NCBI GenBank assembly: GCA_029449245.1
Contig: JANATF010000005.1
Coordinates: forward strand, 434,001 to 498,000
Direction of reading: 5' to 3'
Length of the DNA: 64,000 bases
Source: Mortierella alpina
Taxonomy: Eukaryota; Mortierellomycota; Mortierellomycetes; Mortierellales; Mortierellaceae
Below, one piece after another: positions 31,784 through 44,700 of this stretch (the first letter of the stretch is position 1; every line of letters begins with the position of its first letter). The translations under genes and the position numbers were made by a program. The notes under the pieces were generated by a model, which worked only from the letters and a program-made list of their open reading frames with translations, did not search any database and had not been told where the DNA came from.

Positions 31784-34691
31784 ATGAAATTTGGCACCCA
31801 GCTCAAGACACACCTTGCACCACATTGGAAGTACCATTTTGTTGATTATGACGGACTCAAAGCCCTTCTTAAATCCAAGAGCCACGAGAGGGAATTCACG
31901 GAGCAGGACGAAGCTCAGTTTGTAAAACTCCTGAATGCCGAACTTGATAAGGTGAGAAATGCTTCACTGGCACCATGCGCACATGGCCAATATTTCTCAT
32001 TCCATCAATAATTTGACACCGCTCTGCCTCTGCTGTGTGGATAGGTCGCTTCGTTTCAATCGCTCAAACTGGGAGAGGTGCTGAGGAGGACAGAGCACTG
32101 CGAATTCACGATCGAGCAACACCAATTGCCCTCTAGCAAGTCGTCTGAACGGCTCACGCTGGCTTCTTTTGTTGTGACCGAATCCGAGATCAACAAGATC
32201 ACGCAGGACCTGCAGGACCTTGCGCGCTTTCAGCGATTGAACTATACGGCATTTCTCAAGATTGTCAAGAAGCACGATAAACATACCGGGTTCCTGCTCC
32301 GGGCAAACTTTATGAACCAACAGCTCAACAACCAGCCGTTCCACAAAGAGAGCTTTGCTTCTCTTGTCAGCCGTCTCTCAACACTCTACAACATTGTCCG
32401 TACGGGCACTGCACCAGATGTGACCAAGGCTCAGGCAATTGATTCGGAGGAGGACGAGGAGCTGGAACAGTCAGGTTGCATAGGCAAGAAGACTGCATTT
32501 TGGGTGCACCCAGACAATGTCATGGACCTCAAGATGTTGATCCTCAAATACCTTCCACTGGTTGTGTACGAACCCACACCCTCCTTGAACTCCTCGCACC
32601 GATCGACCAGTCAGTTGAGCTCTTATCTCACGAGCGAAAGCCCCGTGTCGACCATTTATCTGGACAATCAGGACTTTGATCTCTATATGGGTCAAGTAGA
32701 GCATCGTGAGCGTAGTGAAGCGGTCCGTCTGCGGTGGTATGGGTCCGAAAGGAAGCAGATGTGGGTTGAGCACCAGAAAAGGAGTGTGCAGCCCGCGACT
32801 GCCGGGTCCACGACGACCACCTCATCATCATCAGCAACCACCCCTCCATCAAATGAACCCTTTGTGACCAAGCATCGATTCCAGATCAAGTCCAAGTACG
32901 TTCCACAGTTGGTGCAGGGCACTGCCAAGATGGACAAGGCCTTGGCGCAACTACGACGGTCCGGACAAAAGACTGAGCAGGAGATTCGGCAGTTTGAGGA
33001 TTCAACCCGGATCGTTCAGTCGCGTATCAAGAAGCGTCAGCTCCAGCCTGTCATCCAGACATTCTTCAACAGGACCGCCTTCCAGGTGCCAGGCGATGCT
33101 CGTGTTAGGATAACGATCGACACCGATGTGGTCATGGTCAAGGAACGGGGTGTTGAGACTTCGGATCTGTACGATCGCCCCTGGCATCCTACAGAGTTAC
33201 AGGCAGATAAATATCCATTCTCGCATGTCCGTGAGCAGGACATTGTACGATTCCCGTATGCAATCATGCAGATTCGCACGCTTTCAGAGCCCCATCAGGA
33301 GGTGCCTAGTTGGGTCGAGCACATTGGACAGAGTCATCTTGTTGAAATGGTGCCAAACTTTGCCAAAGACCAGCACGCGATTGCAACGCTGTTCGACTCT
33401 CGTGTAGGGCTGCTCCCATTCTGGGTAGGTTGTTTAAGATTTTTTTAAGCGAATGGCAGCTGTGATCGTCTCGAAATCCAACTAACCACACTCCATCTTG
33501 TTTTTCCCACAGCTCTCTGACATGGACCGTGATATTCGCAAACCAGCTATGCTCACTGGAGGATTCCCTCGCCAGTCGACAACGCAGGATTCCAACTCGA
33601 ATTCGGGATCGAACGACACCCTGAGCTCTGGCCAATCGACTGCAGCAACGACCATTTCGGACTCTGGCTCGCCCATCTGCCAGAGATCGTCTGTCGTCAA
33701 GACTGGCGGTGGCAACTCGAAGAAACAGCCACGCTCCCGTAAGAGTATCCTTGATTCCCAAGAGATTTATACCCCTGGAGTAACATTCGACGAGCAAGTC
33801 CAAGACTTGATGGCAGTGAACCGGATGACGATCGATAGCCAAGGCCCCTCCCAGGTCCTAAGTCAGGATGTCGTTGACGATACCAGCAAACTCCTCTCGC
33901 CCACAAATCCCAAGGGGAAGAAGCCAGTCGTCAGCTGTCTTAAGAAGCACGGCTCCTTCTCCAGTCTCCAGAGCCGCAGTAGTTTTACTGTAGATCCGTA
34001 TGCGACCATCCATGGTTCATCAGGCACAGGAAGCGAGGGTTACGGATCGGCATCCTCGACGGCATCTTCCCCAACATCAAGGAAGCGAAAGCGTGTCACG
34101 TTCAAGAAGAGCACTGCTAGGCACTGGTTCGATTCTGCATTTGGTTGGATCCCATTACTGAACAGCAGTTCCAACACTTCGGAGGTGGACGATCTGGAGG
34201 CGCAGCAGATTTGCGACCAGGGCCGGGGCAAGGGCCGCTTATCTGCTGGAGAGTATTTCTGGACTGGTCTATCCATTGTCAACATTGGTCTGCTCTTTGT
34301 AGGACTGCTCTTGGCGCTGATCAACTTGGGCGACAGTGTCGGCCTTGAAGGGGCATCTTTGTTTTTGATCGTCAGTTGTCTTTGCATGGGAACCACTGTC
34401 TGGGCACATTTGATTCGGATGGACGGCCATGATGCGGATGTCGACATGAGAGGAGACGGCGACAGTGTGCCCTATCTTTTGAGCACGGACACTGCCAAGG
34501 CGAACGAAAGGACGGGTCTCTTGTTTGGTAAGGGCAACCACCAGAGCCAGTACTCACATGCAGCGCACAAGGGCCGTTGGGTGCGGACGCGGCTGTTGCC
34601 GATGCTGACGTTCTTGAGTCTTGCGGTTGTTGTGAGCCTGAATGCGGCTGTAAGGATGCGTTCTTTGAGTGAGGACGTGGGATCTGATTAA
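31784..34691 (+). CDS. SPX-VTC domain vacuolar transporter chaperone, Vtc2/Vtc3-like
   Basis: Three exons, 31784-31951, 32045-33424 and 33513-34691, giving 908 aa. The SPX domain (1 to about 175) starts MKFGTQLKTHL and keeps the inositol-pyrophosphate lysine surface (FLKIVKKHDK). The VTC triphosphate-tunnel domain (about 200-515) has TIYLDNQDFDLYMG, R284 and R286 (RLRWYG), and GDARVRITIDTD. At the metal site, where active Vtc4 has LEVK, this protein has MQIR (Q465, R467), while the Lys in PNFAK (497) remains. It therefore looks like a non-catalytic subunit, as Vtc2/Vtc3 are. A Ser-rich linker (about 520-750) leads to three membrane helices (DUF202-like) near the C-terminus. The VTC complex makes polyphosphate at the vacuole and senses phosphate through SPX. 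Confidence 0.88.
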
Positions 34692-35037
34692 AACGATTCA
34701 CCGACCTCGCCGCATCGCTGTAAAAAACTTGTTGACCTTCATACCCTTCATCATCTGTTGTTCTTGTTGTTTTTCATTTTTCTCTTTTTCTTGCATAATT
34801 TCCTTAAACATGGGTTGCCCCGCGTAATAAAATCTCCAACTTGATATCCTTCTGACAATGAGCACTCATGAAACTGACTGGGGCATGCCTCTGTCATTTC
34901 TTTTCCTCTTGCAGTTGAGACCATCGTGCCTGACCTCCTTGTAAAGTACTACGATTGAATGAATACGAAACAGACCTCGCCTACCTCAGAGTGCTGGCGT
35001 AGGGAGCGTCGTGGGCGCTCTTGCATGAGGTGCTTCC
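34692..35037. other. intergenic, 3' flank
   Basis: T-rich 3' flank of the VTC-like gene with an AATAAAA at about 34827. Sequence from about 34950 may be a further, unreadable part of the transporter remnant that follows. Confidence 0.4.
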
Positions 35038-35376
35038 AGCACCTCAGAATCGTCGTTCCGATTGCAGGTTTTACGATCTACAACTTTGAACTTTGGGATG
35101 GCTCAGGTCATGTTAGCCGGCTCCGCCTATGTTGTCAATGCCATCCCTGTTCAAGGCTCCTCTGCTACAGCAGCGGCTAACTTTCTGAGGATGGTCTTGG
35201 CATGCATTTTTTCGCTGATCGCCCAGATCATTGTGAATGCGGTTGGGCACGGTGTCTATAGTGTCATTATGGCCGCCATCAACGTCGGCTCTACGACCGT
35301 GTTCTACATTGTGAAGGTTAAAGGCATAAATATGCGTGCAACAGCCGAAAGGATCGATCAAGCAAAGAACAAGTAG
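35038..35376 (+). pseudogene. C-terminal remnant of an MFS (DHA1-type) transporter
   Basis: Only the last two membrane helices survive. The first piece, LRIVVPIAGFTIYNFEL, is in one frame; the rest, FGMAQVMLAGSAYVVNAIPV then GSSATAAANFLRMVLA to the stop at 35374-35376, is in the next. Dropping one T from the CTTTGGG near 35094-35097 would join them, so a one-base insertion is likely. The text resembles the end of DHA1 drug:H+ antiporters (a GMAQ helix, then an SATAA-N-LR motif before helix 12). A splice acceptor GCAG at 35066 is the alternative explanation for the frame change, but no upstream ten helices are present in the window, so it is a relic either way. Confidence 0.6.
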
Positions 35377-36355
35377 TGCCGTGCCTTGTCCTCACTTCAC
35401 CTAGATTTTGACATAAACATGGAGGGTGTACCTCCTTGTCTCTTTCACCTGGTATCGAGAACGCAATACTCTGCCTTGCTCATATTGAGTCCCGCCAGGT
35501 CTAATACTATCTCTCAATACATACCACATACCATATACAAATAAAAATTGAAAAGAGATTGACGCCGAACTCTCGGTCCATTGTTCATGTTCTTGGCACT
35601 CGAAATGAAACGAAATTTGTCCAGTCTAGTAGCGAAGATGGTAAAACGTACTGGCGCTGCTCTTCAAACCCCGTTTCATTGAAAAGGAGCGTGGCGAGCA
35701 CTACATGCACATGGATACCCCTGACCGGGAGTACATGGAAGCCGTGGCTGTTGGCCATAGGGGAACCAAGTTCTTCCGAGCGCTTTGCTTTGTCATCCTT
35801 TAACGCTGGCGCAAGATGCTGTACATACGACGCGCCAGTGACTTTCTAGAGTTGGTTAACTCGGTGCATTGCAAGTGGAGCGGTATATCCGCACACAGCT
35901 GTGCTTCCGTTGTTGGCCCTCGGACAGGAAGAATCCCGAGAGTGCGAGAAAAAGAGAGGTATTTAAGTCGTGTGGGAACTCTAACCTTACCCTGACCAAG
36001 GACTGGGCAAAACTCGAAAGTGGCGGCGAGTAAATCTGATAATTATATCGCGGCTGAAATCCCCGACCTGCAGTTTTCTTTTTCTCTTCCGTCTTTCTTG
36101 TTTTTCCATTCCCCTTTCCCTCTCTATCGGCTCTCACCCACCCATGCGCATCACTGTGTCCCACATCATCCACCACCATAGCCACACATCTGTCTTCTTT
36201 CCCTTCTTTCTCTTCTTTTTCTCTCACTCTCACACTCCCATTTTCTCTCCCCCCCACGCACACTCTCGCCTTGGACTCACCTGTCCCTATCGTCCTTTCT
36301 CTCCCCTGGCCATTATGCAGTCATCCTGTCCCTTCTCACACTCTCACTCGTCAAC
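35377..36355. other. intergenic with pyrimidine-rich leader, no gene recognised
   Basis: The right third (about 36060-36340) is C/T-rich on the plus strand and is probably the promoter and leader of the next gene. Nothing else supported. Confidence 0.4.
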
Positions 36356-38413
36356 ATGAACACTACCACCACCATACCCGACGGTGAGGACTCTCCATCC
36401 TCACCCCGCCCCTCTATAATTTCCTCCCTCAGACGATATCTTTCCTCCATCTCACCCCATAAGACCCTGCGCAACCTACGCCTTTTGATCCTAGCCCTGG
36501 CCTTTGGCACCCTCATCCTCGATGCCATCACCCTATCCTTCGAGATCAACGTCATGAACCTTGACCTTGCCCAACGACAAGTAGCTACCCAAGCTGCACT
36601 CTTGTTCACACCAGATCTTCTGGCCATGACCATGGTCCTAGTGCTGATGCTGCGAGATTGCTTCGGCTGCTGCAGGACTCGCCGCCCTCATCGTCATCAC
36701 GAACACGAGTACGAAGGGAGCGTTGCGCATCAGGACGAGGACGAGAAGATCGAAGGAGCCCAACAGCAACTGCGGCAACAGCAAGAGCACACGGAAATTG
36801 GGTTACAAGGGCAAGAGCAAGGAGGGGTCGACCAACAGAGGGGGAAAAGTCGGAGTAGGAGTAGGACAAGCAGGAGGGGCACAGCGAGGGAACTGCACCA
36901 GGATGGCAGCAGAAGCAGAAGCGGCAGCATAGACGGATATCGTATAGGAAGAAGAGTGGAGCAACAGCACTATGACGGCGACATCATCGTCAACAACAAC
37001 AACAATAACACCAGCGGTGATAATAGTACTATCCATCATGAACAGATGCCTCTGGCCCAGGAACAAAGATCCCCTAATTTTCCGGGAGTACATGTACAGC
37101 AACAACAACAGCAACAATATTCACACCATCCTCGGGAACAACTTCGTTACAAGACCAACATTGCCCCTAATACTACTAGAACACAACAGCCGATCCGGAC
37201 CTCACCGCCCCCTACAGGGCCCGAGCTCACAGTAGTAACATCTAGACCATTGGATCTTACCAAGAGAGCCTCCATACCCCTATCTTCGTCCACCACCCTG
37301 TCAACGCCGTCACCCATTCCCACCACCACCACTTCCAGTGCCATCACTGCCGCAATGACCATGACAAACGACAGTAGTAGCGTGCACACCACATCGTCCA
37401 TATCAACAAGCACGCGTTCTAAGAACAAACCGCACCGGAGGAAACGTCCTTCTTATTACTACATCGCCTTCCGGATCCTCTTCAGTTGTGGCCTCGCTGT
37501 CTTGGCTTTGTACTGGCCTGCCAGCAAACGCAAACCCCCGCTGGGCTACCTCCCCAATCTCAGAGAGTCCCAGAACCAGCATGGAGACAGGAGCGTTTCT
37601 CCCGATAGCAACAATAACAGTAGGGGTGATGATACCCAGCATAGTCCAACCATCACCCCGACAATCGTTGCGCGCGCTTTTCTGCCTTACGCACTCATAA
37701 AGGAATTCAGTCCCACACCGCCAGCATCCACCTTCACTTCCTTCAGAAGCAGAAAGAGTAAAAGACAGAGATCATCGTACGGCGATGACGACGGAGCTCC
37801 TGTCGAGGATAACAACGGCTCCGACAAACTCGAGAGCGCAGCCTCCGGCCATTACGGCCTCAGCGGCGCAACAGGAGCTGGACCTGACAGTCGTATGCCA
37901 CCGAATGTCCGACCGGGTGGCCCTGGCAGTGGTGGCTATGGCTCGCACTGGTGCTCATTAGAGGAGGCCTTTGGCGACAACCAGAGCGCTGTCGTCTACT
38001 GCCAGGTCAAGGATGTCCGTCCCGTCATGACCTACGTCTGGGCATCACTGATCCTCCTCGAACTCTGTGTCGCGTACTGTGCAGGAGATTTTGCCATTGC
38101 TGGAACTCGAGGTCAGAAGGGGAGCAGCCATTTGGTAGAGGTCAAGGATGATGATCATGATCCTGAGGACAGGTCGGTTGCTGCAGTCGCTACAACTGCA
38201 TCGGAAAATCGGTCTTGGATGGAGGTTCAGGAACAACAGCCGCCATGGATGATAGTGGAGCAAGATCAAGTTCTGGCACAGGGACATGTTCATCAATTGG
38301 GACATTCTGGTATCTCCATTACTGTCACAGAGGCCGGTGCGGAAGGAGCAGGCGTTGGAAACAGTCGCAGCATGGACCTTCGCGGAAGAGCTGGTCCACA
38401 GATAGACCAATAG
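36356..38413 (+). CDS. four-helix membrane protein with long disordered loop, family unknown
   Basis: Single-exon 685-aa protein starting MNTTTTIPDGEDSP. Predicted helices by hydrophobicity: about 41-62 (LRLLILALAFGTLILDAITL), 80-99 (LLAMTMVLVLML), 365-385 (YYYIAFRILFSCGLAVLALY) and 557-578 (YVWASLILLELCVAYCAG). Between helices 2 and 3 lies a loop of some 260 residues rich in Gln, Arg/Ser, Asn6 and Thr; between 3 and 4 another of about 170 residues; the tail is acidic. Two short helix pairs with a tetraspan layout recall MARVEL-type fungal proteins, but I see no diagnostic motif and assign none. Low-complexity tracts (CAG/CAA, AAC, ACC) suggest fast-changing length. Confidence 0.65.
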   Translation: MNTTTTIPDGEDSPSSPRPSIISSLRRYLSSISPHKTLRNLRLLILALAFGTLILDAITLSFEINVMNLDLAQRQVATQAALLFTPDLLAMTMVLVLMLRDCFGCCRTRRPHRHHEHEYEGSVAHQDEDEKIEGAQQQLRQQQEHTEIGLQGQEQGGVDQQRGKSRSRSRTSRRGTARELHQDGSRSRSGSIDGYRIGRRVEQQHYDGDIIVNNNNNNTSGDNSTIHHEQMPLAQEQRSPNFPGVHVQQQQQQQYSHHPREQLRYKTNIAPNTTRTQQPIRTSPPPTGPELTVVTSRPLDLTKRASIPLSSSTTLSTPSPIPTTTTSSAITAAMTMTNDSSSVHTTSSISTSTRSKNKPHRRKRPSYYYIAFRILFSCGLAVLALYWPASKRKPPLGYLPNLRESQNQHGDRSVSPDSNNNSRGDDTQHSPTITPTIVARAFLPYALIKEFSPTPPASTFTSFRSRKSKRQRSSYGDDDGAPVEDNNGSDKLESAASGHYGLSGATGAGPDSRMPPNVRPGGPGSGGYGSHWCSLEEAFGDNQSAVVYCQVKDVRPVMTYVWASLILLELCVAYCAGDFAIAGTRGQKGSSHLVEVKDDDHDPEDRSVAAVATTASENRSWMEVQEQQPPWMIVEQDQVLAQGHVHQLGHSGISITVTEAGAEGAGVGNSRSMDLRGRAGPQIDQ

Positions 38414-38750
38414 GCCTTTACTGAGGCATGATACTCAAACAATTGTACATTACAGCACCTTTTGGGAGTTTGACTGAATACCAGTTGTTCGGATAAACCC
38501 CTCGCCCCTCCCCCAGATGAGTACCATCTTCTATATTACTCGTGTGACTGAAATTGAGGGCTGGGCTCGAGATGGGCCAATGCCTGGAGCATTGTTTATC
38601 CACCCTTGTATTATCTTCACAGCAAGGTTGCTTTCGTTCCTCTCATTCCTTTCCTTCTTTCTTTGTGTTATTTTTTTTTAATGACAACGATGCTTGATAT
38701 CGGTAAAGCTCAATAACTGCAGAGCACTCTGGCTCTTATCCATCGGCCTT

Positions 38751-41700
38751 TCATCCCATGAGCTCCTTCAGCTTGCCTCCAGAGCACCGGAAGCAGAATC
38801 GCGCCTGCTTCTCTGCAAACCCAGAGATCGGCACAAATGTGCACGTCCCACAGAACACGCCTCCACACGTCTTGCAATTAAACCGCCGCTCCAGCAGCGG
38901 GAACCGCGTCTGACAGTTGACACACACCGTGTCCCTACCAGCCTGCATCCAGTGCGTGCATCCACTGCCGTCCGGCAGCACCCACACGTGTACCCGACCC
39001 AGCGAGTCGCCGCTGTACAGTGCTCTTCTTGCACTATGGAGAGGCAAGAACATACAATTGGTATGGTGAGCATTATTTTTCCACACCAGGGAATAACAAA
39101 ATATACCTCTTTGTATCAAAAAGCGAGATGGCAGCACTGTCACATACCTGGACACGTAAAGAGACACAATGTTGGGAACAACGCCTCCATCGACCCGCAG
39201 ACGATCTTCGTACGTATACGCTTGTCGCAGCCTCAGCGCCCACTTCGCAGCCCGCGTCTTGGCCGCCATGGACGACTGTCTGGTCCTTGTTCCTATCGTC
39301 GAATCGTCCTCCACGGCTGTGGTCGTTGTCACCGTCACGGCGTCCGACTCTACGGTACTGCCTGGAACAGGCGACGCCGTCGACGATTCGGATGCAGATC
39401 GACCATGGCTACTGTCAATTTCTCCTCCTGTTGCTCCTCCTCCGTTCTCAGCTTCTGTCGTCACTGTCTGGATCGCTGTTGTCGAAACCGAGGTCGAGAG
39501 AACCATCGAATCTAAAGAGTTCTGCAACGACGACATGGACATACTTCCCCTGGGCGCCACATGCGAATTTCTTGCAGAGTCCGTGCCCGCCGTTGCTGCA
39601 GGATCCACCACGCTCTTCTCCCAGACCTTGATCGTGCCCCGTCGGTGGCTCGTAAAGATAATCTCCTTAGGCACCCATTCTCCCGTCCGGCCCGCATAGA
39701 ACACACAGTCAAGGATCGGGTCTCCAATCTGCGTCGTGTACTTTTGCAGGATCAAGTCGCCATTGACCGTCCATAGTCGGAGCACAGGTCCTGAGCACGT
39801 CGCAATGTCTCCGGTCGCATCATTGATCGCCACCACCCGGACTCCATCCTCGTGTTTGCCCAATTGACGGACATACTCCAGTCGGTTGAGATCCCACACG
39901 ATGCAGGACTTGTCCTCAGATCCTGAAACAATGACCGAGTACGCGACAGAAATTGCCACCGTGTGAACTGTCTCGCGATGGCCGCGAAGACACTTCATCA
40001 GTTTGAGCTCGTATGACCGGGACTGAACAATCCGCCAGATGCACACGACCGTGTCCCTGGATGTGGTCACAATCGTCCGGTCATCTGCCCACTTGACACA
40101 AGTGATCGCCTCGAGATGCAAGTTCTCAAAGATGCCAAGAACCTATTCAAGAAGGGGAGTATATGTAAAAAAAAATTAGATTACACTTCCCATCAAAGAG
40201 ACAGGAGCAGAGGTGTGGACTTTTACCTTGCCAGTCTCTGTCAGATAAAGGCGGACAGAGTTATCGGAGAAGCCCCACTCGACGTATTTGCTGCATCCAT
40301 ACGGCTCATAAGCGCGCTGGCTGTGTCCAATAAAGGACTTGTCTCCTTGGTAAATGATCTCTCCCACAGGGAGCCCGATATCTAGGCGTTGAAAAGAAGT
40401 TCATCAGTTCCAGGTCAAATAGAACACGCATTGCATTGTGTTATTAAAAAATTAGAAGATTCGCATACCTCTCACGGGAATAACAGACTGCGTCAGGTAC
40501 TCGGCGTGGTTAGACAAGTTGTAAAAGTTTGCACTCAGGGGATCCCGGTTCGGTGGTAGTCTTGGACCATGGGGCTTCTTGAACAGCTGCCTTGGCGTCT
40601 GTCCAAAGTTGTGGATAATTCCGATCGTGGCTGACTTCTGGATGTGGTCATCGATCGTGTCCAGATCAATGGCGCCCTCATACGACATGTGATGGAACAC
40701 ATTGACCGCGCGGACAGAATCCGGACCCTGCTGCTTGTATCCAAAGATCAGGTCAATCCACTCGTGCAAATGGGCAGAGACATACTCGCATTCCAATGCC
40801 TCACGGTGCTTCTCAATAAAGATCTTGGGGTCATCCTTGGCCCACGGTGGCAGCGCAACATGATCGATCTGCTCGCCTGTCGTCTGAAGCGTTCCAAAGT
40901 TGAACGCATTCGTATTCATCAGGAACTCGGGCAAGTAGAAGAACTCGGGTATGAGCTCCCGCACGTCCGACATGGTCTTTTGAGACGCAGAGACCCAGGA
41001 CTTGGCAATCGAATGGAACAACCGATCCGCATGATCAAATTGTCCGCCCTGGAGCTTCAAGTACTCTTCCGTAAAGGGTTCCAGTCGGATGAGATACGAG
41101 CACACAATCATGGCTGACGAATAGTGCGTTCCGTAATGGAATGGCGGCGTCCGATCATCGCCTCCGTCCCAGGTATGATAACGGTCGTTAAAGTCCTTCT
41201 CCCGGTCCGGTGTCTGAGCTCCCATGGGCCTACCCAGATTTCGGAACGTCTTTGGGTTCGTTAGATCGAGCTCCGCACTGGTGTAGTCGGCCAGAATCCA
41301 GGGGAAAACAGGATACTGCGTCAAATCGTTGTAAGTCCTGCCTGCCATCGTATTGAGATGCATCAAGTACTGAAAGTTGGAAATCTCATGCTTCTCCCAC
41401 TTGGCCGTGATATCCGCGATCGACGACGGCGCAAAAATGTTGGCAAGTTTCGATCCGAGCGTCGGTGCCTGATTGTTGCTACTATTAGGCTCCACCATTG
41501 CGGACCGATCGCCCATCTGAAGATTGTTTGTAGCCAGGGATCCCACACGGCTGGCCAGCTGATTGTAGACAAGATCGCGTTGCTGCAGGTTCAAGTTGAT
41601 CAGATAGTTGCGTCCGTCAACAAAGAACAGCTCCAACGCCACGTTTCTCAAGAGATAGCGGCGACGATGAACCTCCTTGATATCCTCGAATCGCCACTTG

Positions 41701-44700
41701 CGGCACTGATGTCGGACCTCTGTGGAATCTGTCAAAGGCTGGGACGCCGGCGCATTGGATGCCAAGAGCTGCAAGTACTGATCGCGCTCCGAGTCGGCCA
41801 CCTCGCTAATGTCGACAACTTCGCCGTCCATCTTTTGGAAGTAGTTGTCGATGAGATACATGTTGTGCTTGCACAGTAGCAACAGGCCCTCAACCGCATC
41901 CAGTCCAGTGACCCGGCTCATATTGTACACCTCGTACACAACATCCCCGGCCTCGAGCAGCCTCAAGATCTTGCGATTCGCGGCCTCCTCAAAGGCCGGC
42001 TCAGTGTCACGGTCCTGGTCCTGTTCCACTTCTCCAGAGTCCTCAACCTCACCATTCTCTGCTGCGGCCACATCATCGTTGTCAGCATGGGTTTCGGAGC
42101 CCGTGGTTGAGCCTCCGTCCTGGGCACCATGAGTGCTGGTGTTTTCGCCAATACTGTCCTTATCACTCTTACCGTCCTGGTTCTTTTCCAGCGAGTCAAC
42201 TGAGACTACATCCGCATCCTTCAGCTTGTCGGCTTTGCCCTTGGTTCCCGTAGCGTTGGTCTGACCTGGCAAGGGGCTCGACTTGACATTCTTGGGGATG
42301 CTCAAACTAGTGATCCTGGCATCCACTGACGACGAGGATCCACCCTGTTTTGGCAAATACGGCTCCTCCGTCTTTCTCTCGTCCACCCGCAGCTTTCTCC
42401 TCATACGAGACCGGGCTTCCGTAAAGTCAAGTCTCCAGCGCGTGGGGCTCTTGTTGATGGCAGCATCCTTGTCCTCCCAGATGGCGCCCTTACGGCACAC
42501 ATCTCGCACCAGGTTCTTCCACTCGTTCTTGACGAACCGTACATGGTCATCCAGATCCTGCAGCGACTTTGCATATCGGACCTCCTCCATCTCCTGGATA
42601 CTTCGAGTCCAGCCCACAGTCTTGAGTTTGTACTGCTGCAAGATATTGCGCTCCACGTGCTGTCGACGGAAAAGCCTCTTTAGCTTCTGTGTTCGCCGGT
42701 TGTATTGCTGTCGCTGAGAGTCTTCGCCAACACGTGTCTCGATTGACATCATCGCATCCCAAGATCGACGGAATTCGACAAAGATGATCTCGAGCTCCGT
42801 GGTGTGAGCAGTGCGCCACCGAACAAACTCTGGGTAGTTGCCCTCGACCAAGGCGCTGTAGCCCTCATCGGCCGAATCTTCGTCATCGCTGGGACTGGTC
42901 GGCTTGAGCTTCAACAAACTCGAAGCCTCGACGGGTCTCATAAGGAACACCAGCTTGATCAGAATCATAATGTTGGCCCTGGTCTTGACGTCGGCCTCCG
43001 GCAAAAAAGTGAACAGGTGCAGAATCAGGCACTTCATGAATTCGACGTCGCCGGGGCTGTTGTTAAGGAGGATCTTTTGGAAGTAGATGCACTTGTCCAG
43101 CAAAGCTTCCAATTTCGACGTCTGTAGCTCGTTTCCGATATGGCACTGTCCCAAAGTGAAGCAAACCAAGCGGTACAGCAGTGATGTCAGCTGCGTGCGC
43201 ACTGCATCCGGGCGCTGCGTGGCAGACGATGGTGGAGGAGTCGGCACAGAGGTGGTGGTAGAGGGTGTCTCTTGGAAGACGATCTCGAGCACGTTGGCAA
43301 TCAGGTCGAGCTGGATCAGGTACGAACCGACAAACCAGCCCTGGCAGGTCAGGTCCACAATCAACTCGCAGAACTGGACCACGTTGGCCATGACTCTGCT
43401 ATCTGCCAGCACCTCTGGCTGCGCTTGGATATTCTGTTCCAATCCAATGACAACGTGTCCGAGCAAAAAACTCTGGAAGTAGATCTGATGGTCTAATATT
43501 GTGCGATTCATCCTGGCGTCAGTAGAAAGTCGACATTTGAGTAAACGCTCATAGTCAAAGACATTATCAAGTACCTTTGTAAGCCGGAGGGCAGGACTGC
43601 AATAGCAGGTCGATCGCAGCCATTGACCGCGGTGCAGGGTCTAGGATGGAGTCGATGCAGATACCCACAAAGAGCTTCAGAAGCGACAGCGCGATCGGTT
43701 CCTGCACAATCTTCAGATCTACATCACGCACACGGCCCATGCTAACGCTGGAGGACGTTCTTCTGAGCGCCCCATCTGCGAAAGTTTGTGAAACTTGTAG
43801 TGAAGACGCCTGTGCTGCTGTTAAAGATAGACTAGAACTTCCAGTAGGCGTCGAAGGCACCGCCATCACTGTAGGTGTTGCTGGAGCCGAGGCTGAAGTA
43901 GGCGATTCCGAGACGTTGCTGGTCAGGGGTGTTGACTCTGTTTCTCCATGGGCAGAATCAGAATCCGCAGTCTTGGACTCCGATGCCACAAACGAGGACA
44001 CGGATGAGTGCTGTGAACTGCGTTTGGAAGCAGGCTGAGCGCTTGTGATGCCCGGCTCTGTCTCGACAGTGGCAGAGGTCGAAGTCGAGGCCCCTGTCTG
44101 CTGCCTTTGCGGTGGGTGTGTTGCTGGTTCTGAAGCAATGTAGTCAAGCTCCAGCTCGACAGCCATAGCCTTAGTGCTGTTGCAAATGAACGGGAACAAA
44201 ATTCCTGCTAGCTCGTCAATGAAGTCTTGACGGACAAAGATTTCCTTGAAGGTTCTGGAGCTCGACTGCATCTCGGTGAAGAACTCAATCAGCGATTGGT
44301 AAGTCTCTACGACCTTTCTTGTCCGATCCTGGTCTGTGCCCAGCCTGTTGCTACTATTGTTCGCAGGCGTGACGGCGGCCGCGACGCCGTTCTTTAGCAT
44401 GATCATCAGCGTTGGCAGGATATCCGGACAGTTCACTCGACTGGTCGCCTCGACAGAGTCGCCATAGAGCGTGTGAAGTGTCTCATTGTCAAAGGGGGCG
44501 CGCAATGGCACGTCGCAGATATCAACGCCGAGCAAGATGCTGAGCACCACATGGATCATGGGAACCACATTCCAGAACTGGGGAATATATGACTGGAGCA
44601 CCAGGAATCCGTAAGACGCCCTGAACTTGGCCAAGTAGGCTGGTCCTTGCGTGTAGAGAAGTCGCGACAAAATCCTTGTGGATAGGACAGCGCCATAGGG

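Noticed and set aside
43493-43511. An ATG at 43511 (MNRTILDHQ) as the start of a separate BEACH gene
   Set aside because: An acceptor (AATATTAG) after it joins the upstream exon in phase as ...PAYK-DHQIYFQ, so the ATG is inside the intron.
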